Assembly (NCBI GenBank): GCA_002286715.1 | Contig: NSJX01000005.1 | Span: 563,959-627,958, forward strand | DNA: 64,000 bases | Direction of reading: 5' to 3' | Source of the DNA: Dentipellis sp. KUC8613 | Lineage: Eukaryota > Basidiomycota > Agaricomycetes > Russulales > Hericiaceae | Shown here: positions 22,006-33,672 of the stretch, piece by piece | Layout: each line of letters starts with the position of its first letter | Numbering within the stretch: position 1 is the first letter of the stretch | Position numbers and translations under genes: made by a program | The notes under the pieces: model-generated | Told to the model about the DNA's origin: nothing | The model's input: the letters and a program-made list of their open reading frames with translations, nothing else | The model's database searches: none

Positions 22006-25000
22006 TCATTCACGCATGGCATCCGACGGCGCCGCCTGCACCTGCCACACGCTCTCCCGGCGCTCGCCCGACGCGCTCCTCTGCAGCGGCACGCTGGCAG
22101 GCGCCTCTCCTGCAGCCGGCTGTTGCACCTGCTGCTGTTGCTGCGGCTGCTGCTTCGGGCTGCCCTCCGCCGCACGCATCTCCTCAATGCCCCTCTTCAC
22201 ACCCGCCATATACCGCTCCGTCCTCTCCAGCATCTCAATCAGCCCCCTCCGCTGCTCCGACAGCTCCACATAATGCCTCTCCAGCTCGCCTGGCGACGGC
22301 ACGAGCGCCTGCACTGGCGAGTGGCGGCCGGGCCCGGTGAGCCCATACGCCGGGACCGCAGGGCCTGACAACGGCGAGTGCGTCCTGCTGGGTGCGGTCG
22401 ACGAGCTGCGGAGGTAGCTCGACGCGGGATGCGAGTGCCCAAGGACGTGGGCAGGCCCGTGCACGGGCAGCGGCGCGGGGTACGCGCCGCGCGCGCCTGT
22501 CCCAGGGCCCGTCATGCTCATCACCATGTCCCCACCGCTCGCTGCGATCGCAGCGTTCAGCGGGGGCAGCTCAAGGCCGCTATGGTGCATCGGCGACGGG
22601 GCACCCGGGAACCCATGCATGCGCGCGACGGAGGGCGCGCGCTCGATGCCCGCGCCGAGGGCGCCGTGGGACGACGACGGACGCGGCTGTCCTTGCGCCT
22701 GGATTGCGGGGTCGACGTGCATCTCGAGCCACTGCGCGTGGGCCTGTCGCTGGCTCTCCCTGCTCCTGTCGCGTCCTTCCCTCCCGCTGCTCTCTGCGCC
22801 CTCGGCCTCCGCGTCCTCATCATCGCCGTCGTCGCCCGTCTTTCTCCGCTTCGACGCGCTCCCGCGCGGCTTACGCGTGCGCTTGCGCTTCGTCTGCGGC
22901 TCCTCATCGTCGTCCTCCTCGCCCTCGGCCCTGTCCTGGACGCGTCCCACCGACACGAGCGCCTCGGCGGCGGCTTGGTCCGACAGGCGGCCAGTCGGTC
23001 CTGCAGCGGGCACGCGCTTGCGCCGCTTGATGACGCTCTTTTTCATCGAGTTGGGGCGGTGCGTGCCGTGCAACTTGAGGTAGAGACCTGCAGGTCGAGA
23101 GGGTGGAGGGGAAGAGGAGGGGGGGGGTCGCAAATTGCACGACGCGGGCAGGCGCGGATCAGGACGCAGCGGCGGGGCCGGAGACCGGATAGGGAAGACA
23201 GACGTAACCGTTAGCTGATGTCTACGAACGCGAGCTAAAAAGCAAAGAGGGCACAAATGGAGGAGGGGGCGACAGCGAGCAGCGATTGGACGGCAGCCGT
23301 CTTATCTGATAGCTTGACGACGTCGTCGACAATCTGATTAGATGACGGTTGCCTGATATCACCGTTGGCGTCGGCCGTAACCGGACATGCGGTGGCGTGT
23401 GTCGTCCGAACACAAACTCGTCCTCGCCGGAAAACGCGGCTGCTGTCCATCCCAAGGGGTGAGATGCGAGCAAATCGAAGGTGTCCAAGCAAGTGCCTGG
23501 GCATCGTCCATTACGTCGTCTCCCACCCCATGGGTAACAAGAAACTTTTGCCCATAAACAGGAGCGAACATGCGAATATGCCTCCTCCAGCAAAGGAAAA
23601 TAGGAACCGAAGAGGAGGATGGAATTTAGACACGCACCACACGCATTGCAAATGTTGTTCCCAACATCGTCCCTCCTCCACAGCGGCGTCGTCGACGTTC
23701 CGCAATTCGCGCAACTCAGCGCACCGACCGCGGCCCTGCGGCCTCCTTTGCCCACACTGCCGTTCGCTGGCGAAGGCGACTCGGCCTGTTGCGGCTCGCC
23801 GGGGACTGCCGAAGTTCCCTGGACCATGAATGCAGGATCCGTAACACCGGGAACGTTCATAGGAGGCATGTTGCCGTTGCCGTTGACGTGCTCGTGGACG
23901 TGCTCGCCGTTACCGAGCTCGACGCGGGTGTTGAGGTTGTTGTTGAAAGTGGGGCAACCGGAGCAAGCCGAAGTACCACCCGTACCGTCACAGCGACCGT
24001 CGCCTGGACAGGTGCCTGCGAGATGCAAGGAAGCGGGAGCAGCGTTCTCGCCCTGAGCCGGGGGCTGATTATGGATAAGCTGGGGCAGGGGTGGAAGAGG
24101 CGAGGTGGCGGATGGCGACTGTTGCTTGCCGTCGGCGGCTTGCGGAGACGGTGTGCCAGACGAGACGTTCACGGTGGTGGACGGGGTTTTGCCGAGCGGA
24201 GGGCGACCAGTCCCTTGGCCTTGAGCAAGAGAAGGGGGGCGAGGAGTATGTCGGGCTCTCCAGTAGAGGCCTGTATGTATGGTATCGTCGGATCGAGGAG
24301 CGTAAGTGTTTGGTGCGTGCATGGTAGATTAGGTGTGCGGCGCATGGTAGGCAAGACATGCGGCAGGAGATGAGGATGCGACGAACAATGAGTCAGTTGT
24401 GATCTACCAATAAGATAGGAGAAAGGCTGCGGGAGGGAGGCAGAGGGGCGGCATGCAAGTGCGAAGGGATCCTGCCCAGAGCCACGCGTCTGCGATCCAT
24501 GATCACGTCGTGTACGGTGCGAACACGCACGTGGCCCCGAGCATGGACGGGTATCGCGCCAGCGCGGGGGGTATGATATAGCTAGAAGAGGGGGGGTGCT
24601 TACCGCAAGCATTACAGATCGACTTGCCGTCGCCATCTCTACGCCAGAGGGGGGTCGCAGAGGTGCCGCAGTTGGCGCAGGCGGTGACACCTGGCAGGGC
24701 ACCGTCGGGAGTGGCTCCGTTGACGGGTGCGGCCTGGGTCGAACCATTGGTGTCATGGGGGCGGTCGTTGGCCTGTTCATGATGCGGCTGGGGAGAGAGG
24801 TTGAGGTAGGGGGAAAGCGGTGGATTTGAATTTTGCTGAGACTGGGATGGAGGGGATGGATGACGCTGCTGCGGGGGGGAGTCTGGGGCGGGTTGCTGGA
24901 GGGAGTCTGGTGGGGGGAGGTGCTGGTTGGAGAATTGTAGACGGGCGAGAGTTGTGTGCATGTTGATGGAGTTGATGAGGGGTGGTTCAAGCACGACGGG

Positions 25001-25006
25001 AGACAT
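22006..25006 (-). CDS. SRE1: iron-responsive GATA transcription factor (SRE/URBS1/Fep1 family)
   Basis: Represses siderophore and iron-uptake genes when iron is plentiful, by family knowledge. Three exons (24604-25006, 23638-24270, 22006-23087) give 705 residues. The first zinc finger is [15 protein letters not shown]...[17 protein letters not shown] and the second is [15 protein letters not shown]...[17 protein letters not shown] followed by a basic run ([11 protein letters not shown]). Between them lies [19 protein letters not shown], the C-x5-C-x8-C-x2-C iron-sensing signature of this family. The C-terminus has an acidic-basic stretch and a predicted coiled coil ([24 protein letters not shown]). 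Both fingers are interrupted after the first base of the same Gly codon by long introns, 333 and 550 nt. ATG 25006 was chosen as the first Met in exon 1 of suitable context; an upstream in-frame start is possible. Upstream DNA is rich in GATA boxes. Confidence 0.94.
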
Positions 25007-25109
25007 TGTGGGGCACGTGGTAGATGGACGGAGGAGGGGGAGGACTTGAGTGAAGCGGATGAGGTGGGAGCGAGACCAGAGACGAATTTGAGGGGACGGT
25101 CCCAATCAG

Positions 25110-25534
25110 CGCGAGATAAAACGAGATAACGGCCCAGCCAATCACGCCTCTCCTATTGAGCAGTTCCCACGCCCCCTGATAACCGCCCATCGGGACCACC
25201 CCCGTTTCCTGATATGATAACCTCGACGTCCGACGCCCCGTTCCCCGATCCATCCTCTCCGGCCCTCTGCCTCCTCCTCCTCTCCACTCACCGACGCTCA
25301 ACTCCCGCCACCCACCCCTCCTCCGTCGTCTCACCACCCGTGCAACCTCCGAGCCCCGATCTCCCACTCTCCCGCTGCGCAGTCCTCATCCGTGCTCCCG
25401 CCTCTCACCATTCCCTCCATTCTCACTCGCTTTTCTTGGTCCTCTCACCCATCTTGCCTTGCCAGGCATGCCCCTTCTGGCCCTCGCCGCGCCTGTCCAG
25501 CACACCCATCACATGCTCCCCCTGATAAGATAAG
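25110..25534 (-). promoter_or_regulatory. cluster of GATA boxes upstream of SRE
   Basis: Within 530 bases of the SRE start I see GATAA-type boxes at about 25110-25125 (two), 25178-25183, 25210-25220 (TGATATGATAA) and 25523-25534 (TGATAAGATAAG, two overlapping). Fungal iron GATA factors bind (A/T)GATAA cores. Density well above chance is my judgement, not a calculation. Confidence 0.5.
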
Positions 25535-26500
25535 CTCTCCCACCGACATCCATCTCCATTCGTCCCTCGCACCCTCGTCCGCTGCGCGACTGTTCGCCCT
25601 GACACAAAAGATCCCTCTGAGACACTCGCACAGCAGCCTGCCCTCTACGCCGTGCCTCATGTCCATTCCAGTCCCCTTGGCCTGCGCTACGCCCGGCCTG
25701 CCCCCGCCCTGGCCGCGCCCGCCGCACATATGCCTCGTCAGGCCCACGGTCACAGTCTCCTCCCGCGGGCGGATCACCCTGCGCGCAGCCCCAACGTGAC
25801 CGTGTCATTCCATTTCCCGGGCCTCCACCGCGCGCAACGCGCCCTCTGGGCTGCTCTCGCGTCACCCGCGCGCGGGATGGCTGTGTGCGGCGTGCGCGTC
25901 ATCCTCCGCGCTCGACTTGACGCACCTCCGACGCTGACGCGCAATCCCACGCAAGCCCACGCAAGCCCAGCGCAATCGCATCCGCAGCGTCACCGCCGCG
26001 CGTCATCCCCAGTCCGAGGCGCCTCTTCCTCGCGCCTGATTTCACGCCCGCCAGCTTACTGTAGTTGCTTGACGACTCGGACGTGGCCTGCGCCCGTCCT
26101 CGGTTTCACCTGTCCAGGCTGCTCTTTTTCATGGAAATCGCCCCCTTCCATTCTTTACGTACCCTACCGTTTTCTCAGCATCACCCGTGCGATGCGATGC
26201 GAATCGAATCGAATGCCATGAACTCCGTCCGTCGCGCTCGAATCTAATCCGCCGTGACACGCACCTCCTTTGTCCGACGCGCCGACACCTGGACCGCCGC
26301 CGCCGTGCGGGACCCAGCACCCACTCTGCCGCCGCACGCTGCCGACGCCCGAGGCGCGCTCTCGGTCTCGATCGCGCACCGTACGCGTGCACCCGCCCCA
26401 GACCCCCAGCCGCACGCGCGGCGATCTTCCGGATCCACGAATCAGCCCGTTATCAGCATCAGCACCATCCCTGATCAACGCATCTATCGGCGCATATCTT

Positions 26501-26509
26501 ATCTGATAA
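26501..26509 (+). promoter_or_regulatory. ATCTGATAA, full match to the iron GATA-factor consensus
   Basis: The published consensus for SreA-type factors is ATCWGATAA. This nonamer matches it exactly and lies 1.5 kb upstream of the SRE start. Near matches ATCTGATAG occur at 27124-27132 and, within SRE intron 2, at 23304-23312. Confidence 0.45.
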
Positions 26510-27096
26510 CCCCAGCTGACCCGGTGCTCGCCCCCGCTCGCGGCGGTCGTGACGTCTGGGATGACAGCTGCGGCGCGCGGCCGCTATCTAATCGCCCGCA
26601 ATATGATTATACTGGGCACCCCGCGATCTAAAAACGCCCGTGATCAGGCCTCCAGATCATCTCGCTGTCAGTGTGCGCACGCACGTGTGCACCCGTGGCC
26701 ATGCCAATCCATCCAAGGACCAAGTGACAAGTCGGATGGAGCGCTACTAGTACTAGGCAAGACGCCGCGGCGCGCACTGCAGCGAATCCCTCGAGGTGTG
26801 CCACATCTGGAGCACGCACCCCGCGCGAGGCAGATCGATCCGAGAGGACGTGTACCGTGTACCGTGTACTGCAATTGCCGCCGGCCGCGAGCGCAGGCGG
26901 AGTACTGTAAACTGTGGACTGTGCATGCATGTCCATGCTGATATCGATCGGCGTCGGTGGCAGTCCGTTGAATCACCCAGGCGAGGCCGGCCCATGCGCT
27001 ATCTCGTCTCCGGCTTCCAGCTTCTCGCGTCGACGTCGTTAGGGCGTGCCATTGCGATTGCCAAAATTCCACCGCGCCGCGATATAGATGGCAGCG

Positions 27097-27117
27097 CATC
27101 ATGCATCATGCATCATG
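27097..27117. repeat. three tandem copies of catcatg
   Basis: Perfect 7-bp unit repeated three times, immediately followed by a GATA box pair at 27121-27136. The overlapping ATGCAT palindromes make it a possible regulatory module, but chance is also possible. Confidence 0.6.
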
Positions 27118-28691
27118 TATCTTATCTGATAGCGATAGCGCAGAGTTGTCGGCTAGGCGCGAAGTGGAAGGCGAAGAAGCGAAGACGAAGCGGAGGTGAA
27201 GAGAGAAGGCCGCGGGGAGCGAGCGTCGGACGCGCGATTGAATGGAATCTTATGCCTTTCGGTGGATATGGGCGTGGACGTGGCGGAGGCCCGAGTATAT
27301 TTGGAGCGACGTGTCAAGAGGCGATTGTTGCGCGCATCCGAATGGAAACGCTCACTTACATGGCAAGTTCTGGATTGTGCGCGTGCGCGTGGTGTCCTAC
27401 TTCGTCTTGGGACATCGGTCACCAGCCACCGGTTGCACCGGCCCAGACCACGATAATGCACACGAACACGAACACCAGGCCGCCTCCCTGCCGTCGTCGG
27501 AGTCGGAGTCCGAGTCAGTCGCTCCAGTGCCTGCGGCGTAGCAGTAGCAGTAGCAGCAGCGCCTACCTGAGCACCAATCCTGGGCTTGCGGCAGCTCGTC
27601 ACCCTACGCCCAGTATCATTATCATCTTCATCTTCATCTTCATCAGGCTCGCGCTTCAGCTTGTGTTCGACGGACCGCACGTACGTACTGACCCCGCACC
27701 CGCACGCGCGAGTACGTCAACGCGATCCTGCGATGCGATGCGCCGGCACGGGGTCCAGCATCATCGTGGATCCGCTGCCACGGTGCACGGTAAGTATCGT
27801 GCATCCTCCCCGCGTCGGGCTCGCACTGGCAGGTCTTCTGGCTCGCCGCGCATAAGTAATTGCAATTGCGTATGCAGCAGTGGTGCGCCGCGGCGCCGGC
27901 TCGGGATGGCTCCAGTTGCAGTCGCGTTCGCCGATATGTGTCCGAGGAGCGGTAGTGCCAGTACTAGTGCGGTGTGCGTATCGTTGTCGGGGTCGGGGTT
28001 GGATTCGGAGCAGTTGAGGGTGCGTGTATTGACACCGTTGACTGCCGAGGGCGTCGGGGATCGGGTGGCTTGTGCGATGTGTTCTGGTGAGCATGTTTGC
28101 AGGGTATTGCGTATATGGTGCATGGTCGGATTCGGTATTCGGCTCTACGTATCGAAGCCGCAAGAATGTTGCCAGTGCGCTACTATAGACCCTCGACCCT
28201 CGTCTCTAGTCCCTCCAACTAGTGAGCACACCAGACCAGAACGTTGACCGAGAAGCGGGCGTCACGATCAACAGTCGCAGTCGCAGTCGCCGGGACTGGG
28301 GAGGTCGTCGACGAGTCACAAGTGTGTATACGTATGTAGCCTAAGCTGGTACTGACACACGCGTGCGCGTTGGCCTCGGGGTGCAGATAAGATGCGATTA
28401 GACAACGGAAATTTGATAGCGAGATGATGTGGCCGCGTAATTATGCGCAGATTCGTCCTCGAGGCTGAAGAAGGGATACTTATGGAAGCGCGAAATATTC
28501 AAACGGTAAGTTGAGTGCGGTGCTTCGAGATGGCGAGATGGATCTGCGCGGGCGGTCTGGGGTCTGGATTGCGGGCGCTTGGGGTTGGGTTCTTGGGTTC
28601 TTGGGTCCTTGGCTTTGGGGTTTGAATTTGAGGTTTGAGTCGGCGCGCGGGTGTATAAGATCGATGAGGGATGGTGATGTCAGGAAGGACT

Positions 28692-29030
28692 GGCGTGTGG
28701 GCGAGTGATTTGGAGATGTGGATGGTAGACCGAGAGATGGACCGAGGGATGGGATGGTGGATCAGAGGCTGGGGATAGCGGTAGACCAGATTCTCGAGTC
28801 CGTGGTTTTGGAGTTCGCTCCGAGGTGGATAAAGATTTTCTAGCGACCGGGGAGAGATAGACATATCAATAAAGACTAGGGCGTGGGTGAGTGATTTTGG
28901 GAATGGTGGCCCGAGGTGACGAGATGGTGGTCCAGAGGTTGGCTAAGGTAGTGGTCCAGAGACTGGGACAGAAAGCAAGCCTGTCAGTTTGAGCTCTAGC
29001 TCGGACTCCGAGGCGGATGGGAAGATCTAA
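28692..29030. repeat. degenerate tandem duplication, unit about 150-190 bp
   Basis: Copy 1 (about 28692-28840) and copy 2 (about 28880-29030) share ordered blocks: gggcgagtgattt / gggtgagtgattt, gatggtggatcagaggctgg / gatggtggtccagaggttgg, and ctccgaggtggataaagat / ctccgaggcggatgggaagat. The flanks differ. It looks like an old local duplication of non-coding DNA. Confidence 0.55.
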
Positions 29031-29727
29031 GGTGGAATCATCTAAAGCGCGACATCTAACTTCAATTCTGCGGAAAGAGGGTTCAAACGCGGCGTGGGCG
29101 GAATCTTACAAGCCGAACAAAGAAGCTTGCACGCAACATGGAAGGATCGAACTGTGTAATGACAGTGATTGCTTCTGCGACGTCTATACAGGAATACCTC
29201 AGCGTCAACAGCATGAGAATCCAAAGGACCTACTTGATGAGATCACGAAAAATAAAATGAAGCGCGCAACACGATCGTTTATTTTGACCACCATCTCATC
29301 GTCATCGCCTCCAGGCCCTCAGATAAACCAGACCCTTGCGATACACTAAACCCTATCTTTGAACGAAACGAGGTGCAATGATGAACTGTCGAGATGATCA
29401 GTGCTATATGTGCGGCACGTGCGGACATTGTCGGCTGCAAGGCATGCGATCTCGAAGTGACTTGACAGAGACCATAGGTGAGTCCTAGCTGGCGTTCAGT
29501 AAACAAGCACAGGCACTGCCGAGGCGGAGATCGTCAGCAACCCGGCACGCAACAGCAACAGAAAAAATTGGTGAAGCGGTATGATTTCAAGTTGCAAGTT
29601 GCATAGCTAAGGACACAGTTAATGGCACATCGTATACTCCCTATTTGACACACTGTCGTTTCCTGCTGCGTCATGGCGCCGGGCGCCCACAACCAAGATC
29701 TCCGGACGGACGCGCGAAGCTCGCGGA

Positions 29728-30338
29728 TCAGAACGTGCTGCCTTCCGGCGGCTGGGGCAGCTTGCGGTTGTGGAACGAGGCCATCTCCCTGCAAGCCGAA
29801 CAGCGCATGAGTTGTGTTCGTGCAGAGGCGGAGAGGAGAGAACGTAAGGGCAAACGCACCGCCGGATCTCGACCAGGACGGTCTCGATGCTGCTGTTGCG
29901 ATTCCAGTTCGCGAGCACGGGCAGCTTACTCCTGTCGACCTTGCCGTCCGTCTGGCTGACGAAGGGGAGGTTGACGCGCGAGATGAACTGCACGATGGGT
30001 GGCTGGTCGGGGTACGATTCGCCGCAGACGATCTTGAGGCTGTAGATGCGGTTCTCGTGCACGGTCTGCGCGCCACACGTGCGGGGATCGTCAGCGGGGG
30101 CGACGCGCGCAGCAGAAGCGATGGCGCCGTACGTGTCCTGGCCCGATGATCGTCCCGTTCCAATCGCTCATCAGGATATCGTCGCCGTCCTCGAGCCCGT
30201 ACGAGCAGGAGCCATCGCCGATGCCCTTCTCGCCTTTCTCGAGCTCCTCAAGCAGGCGAAAATTGCGCGGTACTGCCAGAATTGCGTGGTCAGTGTTCAG
30301 TGCAGTAGCTAGGATCGTACAATATCACCTTTGGCCAT
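29728..30338 (-). CDS. MMS2: ubiquitin-conjugating enzyme variant Mms2
   Basis: Mms2 is a catalytically inactive E2-like protein that pairs with Ubc13 to build Lys63-linked ubiquitin chains, notably on PCNA in error-free damage tolerance. Four exons encode about 138 residues, matching yeast (137). Exon 1 encodes only MAK plus one base, then [62 protein letters not shown] and the last exon [20 protein letters not shown]. The E2 active-site Cys is absent at the usual place (after [10 protein letters not shown]), as expected for a UEV. It is divergent from HSE1 with 258 bp between start codons. Confidence 0.93.
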
Positions 30339-30596
30339 GGCGGAGAAGAGGATGCAGAGGCGTCGTAAGAGTCGTGAGCAATAAGTGTGCAGACGGAGGA
30401 GTGGCGGAGCGAGTCGAGAGTGCCCGATTAGGGAGCGGCATGACCAACGGCCATTTCGCCACTTGATTCCCGCATCGCCTCGAACCCGTTCGCTGCCTTG
30501 AGAGTGTATTCGCCTCTTTGCTCCGCAGCACTTCCTTGCTTCCGTCTTCTCTTTTCCATCCCGCCTCCAGAGGCACAACACTGAACTAAAGACACA
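30339..30596. promoter_or_regulatory. MMS2/HSE1 bidirectional promoter region
   Basis: The start codons of MMS2 (minus) and HSE1 (plus) lie 258 bp apart, so this gap must serve both. No TATA box is evident on either strand. Confidence 0.5.
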
Positions 30597-33500
30597 ATGT
30601 TCAGGGGCGGAGCTGCCAACCCATACGATGACATCGTCGGTGCGTCCATATCCCGGTCTCGAAAGCTTCGCGCTCTGAGATCCCCATGCAGCCAAGACGA
30701 CCGATGAGAACCTCACCAGTGAGAACTGGGAGCTCATCATGAACCTTTGCGACAAGGTCCTTGACGAGGGCGACCAAGGGTGAGTCCTGATGCGCCCCTC
30801 GCCCCGATGGTTACCGAGCCGAGCTCTTTGCAGCGCGCGGAACGTCATTGCTGCTATCCTCAAGCGGCTCGCGCACCGCAATGCCAACGTGCAGCTGTAC
30901 TCCCTCGCACTCGTCGAGGCGTTGTCGAAGAACTGCACCGTCGAGTTGCATCGCGAGATTGCGTCTAGGGCATTTACCCAGGCCCTCGAGAAGCTGATAA
31001 CCGATCGAGTAAGTCGTTTGCCTCCGCCATTCATTGTATGACAATTCTCAACGTATATCAGACAACACACGACAAAGTCAGACAGAGAGCTCTTTCGTTG
31101 ATTGCACTATGGACTGCCGAGTGGGAAAACGACCCGTCTCTCGGGATAATGGAGGAATGCTACAACAACCTAAAGGCCAAACGTACGACTTCCGTTATTT
31201 CCCACCTTACTTGTTCTCACCAACAGCTCTGACAGATTACAAGTTTGATACGCCACAAGAACCTCCACCGCCTGATGTAGACGCGGAGGTCAGGCGCCGG
31301 GAGGAAGAAGAGCTCCAACGCGCCCTCGAAATTTCCGTCCAGGACAAGGGCGGGCGCTCCGCGTGGGGGGCCTACTCACTCGCATCTTCAAGCGGCGCCG
31401 GTGCGTCAGGTTCACAAAATGGCCACCAGGCGTCCGCGGCGTCTTCGTCTTCCGCGCTTCCGACCAATAACCCCGCACCGGCATCGTATGCATCAGGCTA
31501 CTCCCCTGCGCCAGCAAGGAGTGATACTGTGACCCAGCCGCACCAGACAAGCGCAACACCAGGCCCTGTCGGCGGGGAATATGCGTCGTATTCGGCGGTC
31601 GGTGTGACCCCTGCGTCACCATCACCCAGCGTAACAAGTGTGGTGACCCGAGTCCGTGCATTGCATACTTTCGAGCCCACAGAGCCCGGTGAGCTCGCAT
31701 TTGAGAAAGGTGATATCATCAAAGTCGTAGACCGCGGGTACAAGGATTGGTGGCGAGGCCAGCTGAAGGGCCGCACCGGTATTTTCCCCGTCAACTATGT
31801 CGTAAGTACCATCGCATGTGCACTTGTAGCATGTAGGGTACGATGGACTCTTTTACTTACTTATTTTCATCAGGAACCGCTTCCTGAACCGACTGCTGCG
31901 GAGTTGGCAGCGGAAGCCCAGCAAGAATCTGCAGTATTCTCACAGGCAGCCAATGTCGACCGTCTACTCACGATGTTGCGGACACTGGACCCTGCGAAGG
32001 ACAACCTGGCAGATAATGAGGAAATCCAGGAGTTGTATAGGTCCAGCATGGCCTTACGGCCGAAGATCGTCAAGCTCATCGACAAATACAGTCAGAAGCG
32101 AGGTATGTCATATCGGGGCTGGTTCGCATGCGCTGCTCATCGGGATTGACATGCAGCGGACTTGGTTGCGATGAACGAGAGCTTCGTGAAGGCACGTACC
32201 ATCTTCGACCGCATGATGGAGGAGAGTTTGGCGAGGCACTCCGGCTGTAAGTCTCCCTCGCCATCAAACCCACCACTGCTAAGCACGTCACTCCAGTCTA
32301 CGACCAACGCCCGCCCTACGCGCAGGCCCAGCCGTCCTACCAAGCGCGTCCCGGCTCTGCCCAAGGCGGCTACGGGCACGGCGCCCCACCGCAGTCCTAC
32401 GGCTGGAACCCCTCTGTCTACGACCAGCCCGGCTACAACGCGTACCCCGCACCCGCCTCCGCATACGCGCCCGGGCAGGAGGGCACGTACCCCGCACCGC
32501 AGGCGCAGCCGCCCGAAGGCCCGAACGCGCCCTACGGCTCCCCGCAGCCGTCTGCCCAGGGACAGGGACAGGCGTACGCTCAGCCACCCCCAGCCCAGGG
32601 CCCGTACCCCCAGCAGCCGTACGCGCAAGGGTTCCCCCAGCCCGCGCAGTCCACCCAGGGTTTGCCGCAGTATCAGAGCGCACCTGGTCAGCCGGATCCG
32701 AACAGCCAGTATGGCCAACCTCACCCTCAATCTCAGCCCCAACCTCAACCTCAGGCCCAGCCTCAAGTTCAGGGTCAACTTCAAGGCCAGCCCCAGCCGC
32801 AGGCGCAAGGCCAACCGCAGCCTCAGGCGCAGTTCCAGCCGCAACCTGAACCCCAGGCGCAACCCCAGTCGCAGTCGCCTCAGCAGCAGGTACAGCAGCA
32901 GCCAGCCCACCAGCAGCCCCCACCGCAGCAGGGCCCACCATATGTCTACGACCCGAACGGGACGTACCCGGACTCCAACGCACAGGCGTGGGCCCAATAT
33001 TACGCGCAGGGGGGCAAGGACCCCACCGGCGCGGTGTACTTCCTGTCTGTCCCCGGCATCACCGACGGCGGGTCGCAGTCGCCCGTCGCGCCTGCCCACG
33101 CGCAGCAAGAACAGCAGCAGCCTCAGCCTCAGCCCCAGTCGCAGGCCACCCAGCCGCAGCCGCAACCTCAACCTCAGCAAACTCAGCCCCAGCCCCAGTC
33201 GCAGCTGACGCGCCAAGAGTCCCTGCCCCTGCCCTACCCCGGCCCGCAGTCCCGCCAGGGCACGACGAGCGAGCTCGCGAACTGGGCAGGCCCGCCGCAG
33301 GCACAGGCACAGGCGCAACCTCAGCAGCAGCAGCCCCATTCTCCAGGCGCAGGCGGCATCGGCGGCGCCTTCACGCAGGCGATCCAGCAGCAACAACACC
33401 AGCTGCACCGCCAGGGCTCGCTCGTGCAGAGCCAGAGCCCGTCGTCGCCGACGCTGGGCGCGCAGGCGTACCCCGGTCAGGGCGCGGGCGCGGGTGCGTA

Positions 33501-33672
33501 TGCGCCTGTGCAGACGCAGAGCCCGGCGCCGTATGGCGCGCCGGGGCAGCACGCGGACGGGTGGCAGGGCCAGTATCAGGGCTTGCAGAGCCAGTTCGCG
33601 GGGATGCATGTGGGCGGCGGGGAGGGGCCTGCGGGGGGTGCGCCGGAGCCGGGGCAGCAGGTTGGCGCGTGA
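30597..33672 (+). CDS. HSE1: ESCRT-0 subunit Hse1 (STAM homologue)
   Basis: Hse1 forms ESCRT-0 with Vps27 on endosomes and sorts ubiquitinated cargo to multivesicular bodies. The start MFRGGAANPYDDIV leads into a VHS domain (TDENLTSENWELIMNLCDKV, RNVIAAILKRLAHRNANVQLYSLAL, RQRALSLIALWTAEW) at about residues 10-140. A ubiquitin-interacting motif follows (EEELQRALEISVQD, with the conserved Ala and Ser), then an SH3 domain (VRALHTFEPTEPGELAFEKGDIIKVV...WWRGQLKGRTGIFPVNYV) and a GAT-like helical segment (FSQAANVDRLLTMLRTLDP). The tail of more than 400 residues is Pro/Gln/Tyr-rich, with dense PQ and AQ dipeptide repeats around 32.7-33.3 kb. Several introns are needed in the first 1.6 kb; the first donor follows the codons for DDIV at 30639. 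The Gln-rich tail is much longer than in yeast Hse1 and likely disordered. The 562-codon antisense frame opposite it is an artefact of the repeats. Confidence 0.93.

Larger units (their letters stand above)
25007..29727. other. gene-poor 4.7-kb intergenic region
   Basis: No protein family is recognisable here, although GC-rich sequence leaves several long frames open, including one of 483 codons at 26796-28247 on the plus strand. The first part is upstream of SRE and carries GATA boxes. The rest holds small simple repeats (catcatg three times at 27097-27117; CAG/AGC and CTTCAT runs near 27540-27650) and a degenerate tandem duplication near 28.7-29.0 kb. A non-coding transcript or an unrecognised small gene cannot be excluded. 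Confidence 0.45.

Noticed and set aside
26796..28247. 483-codon plus-strand frame in the gene-poor region
   Set aside because: Low-complexity Ser/Arg/Ala composition, no domain, no splice structure; open because of high GC. Kept only as part of the intergenic entry.
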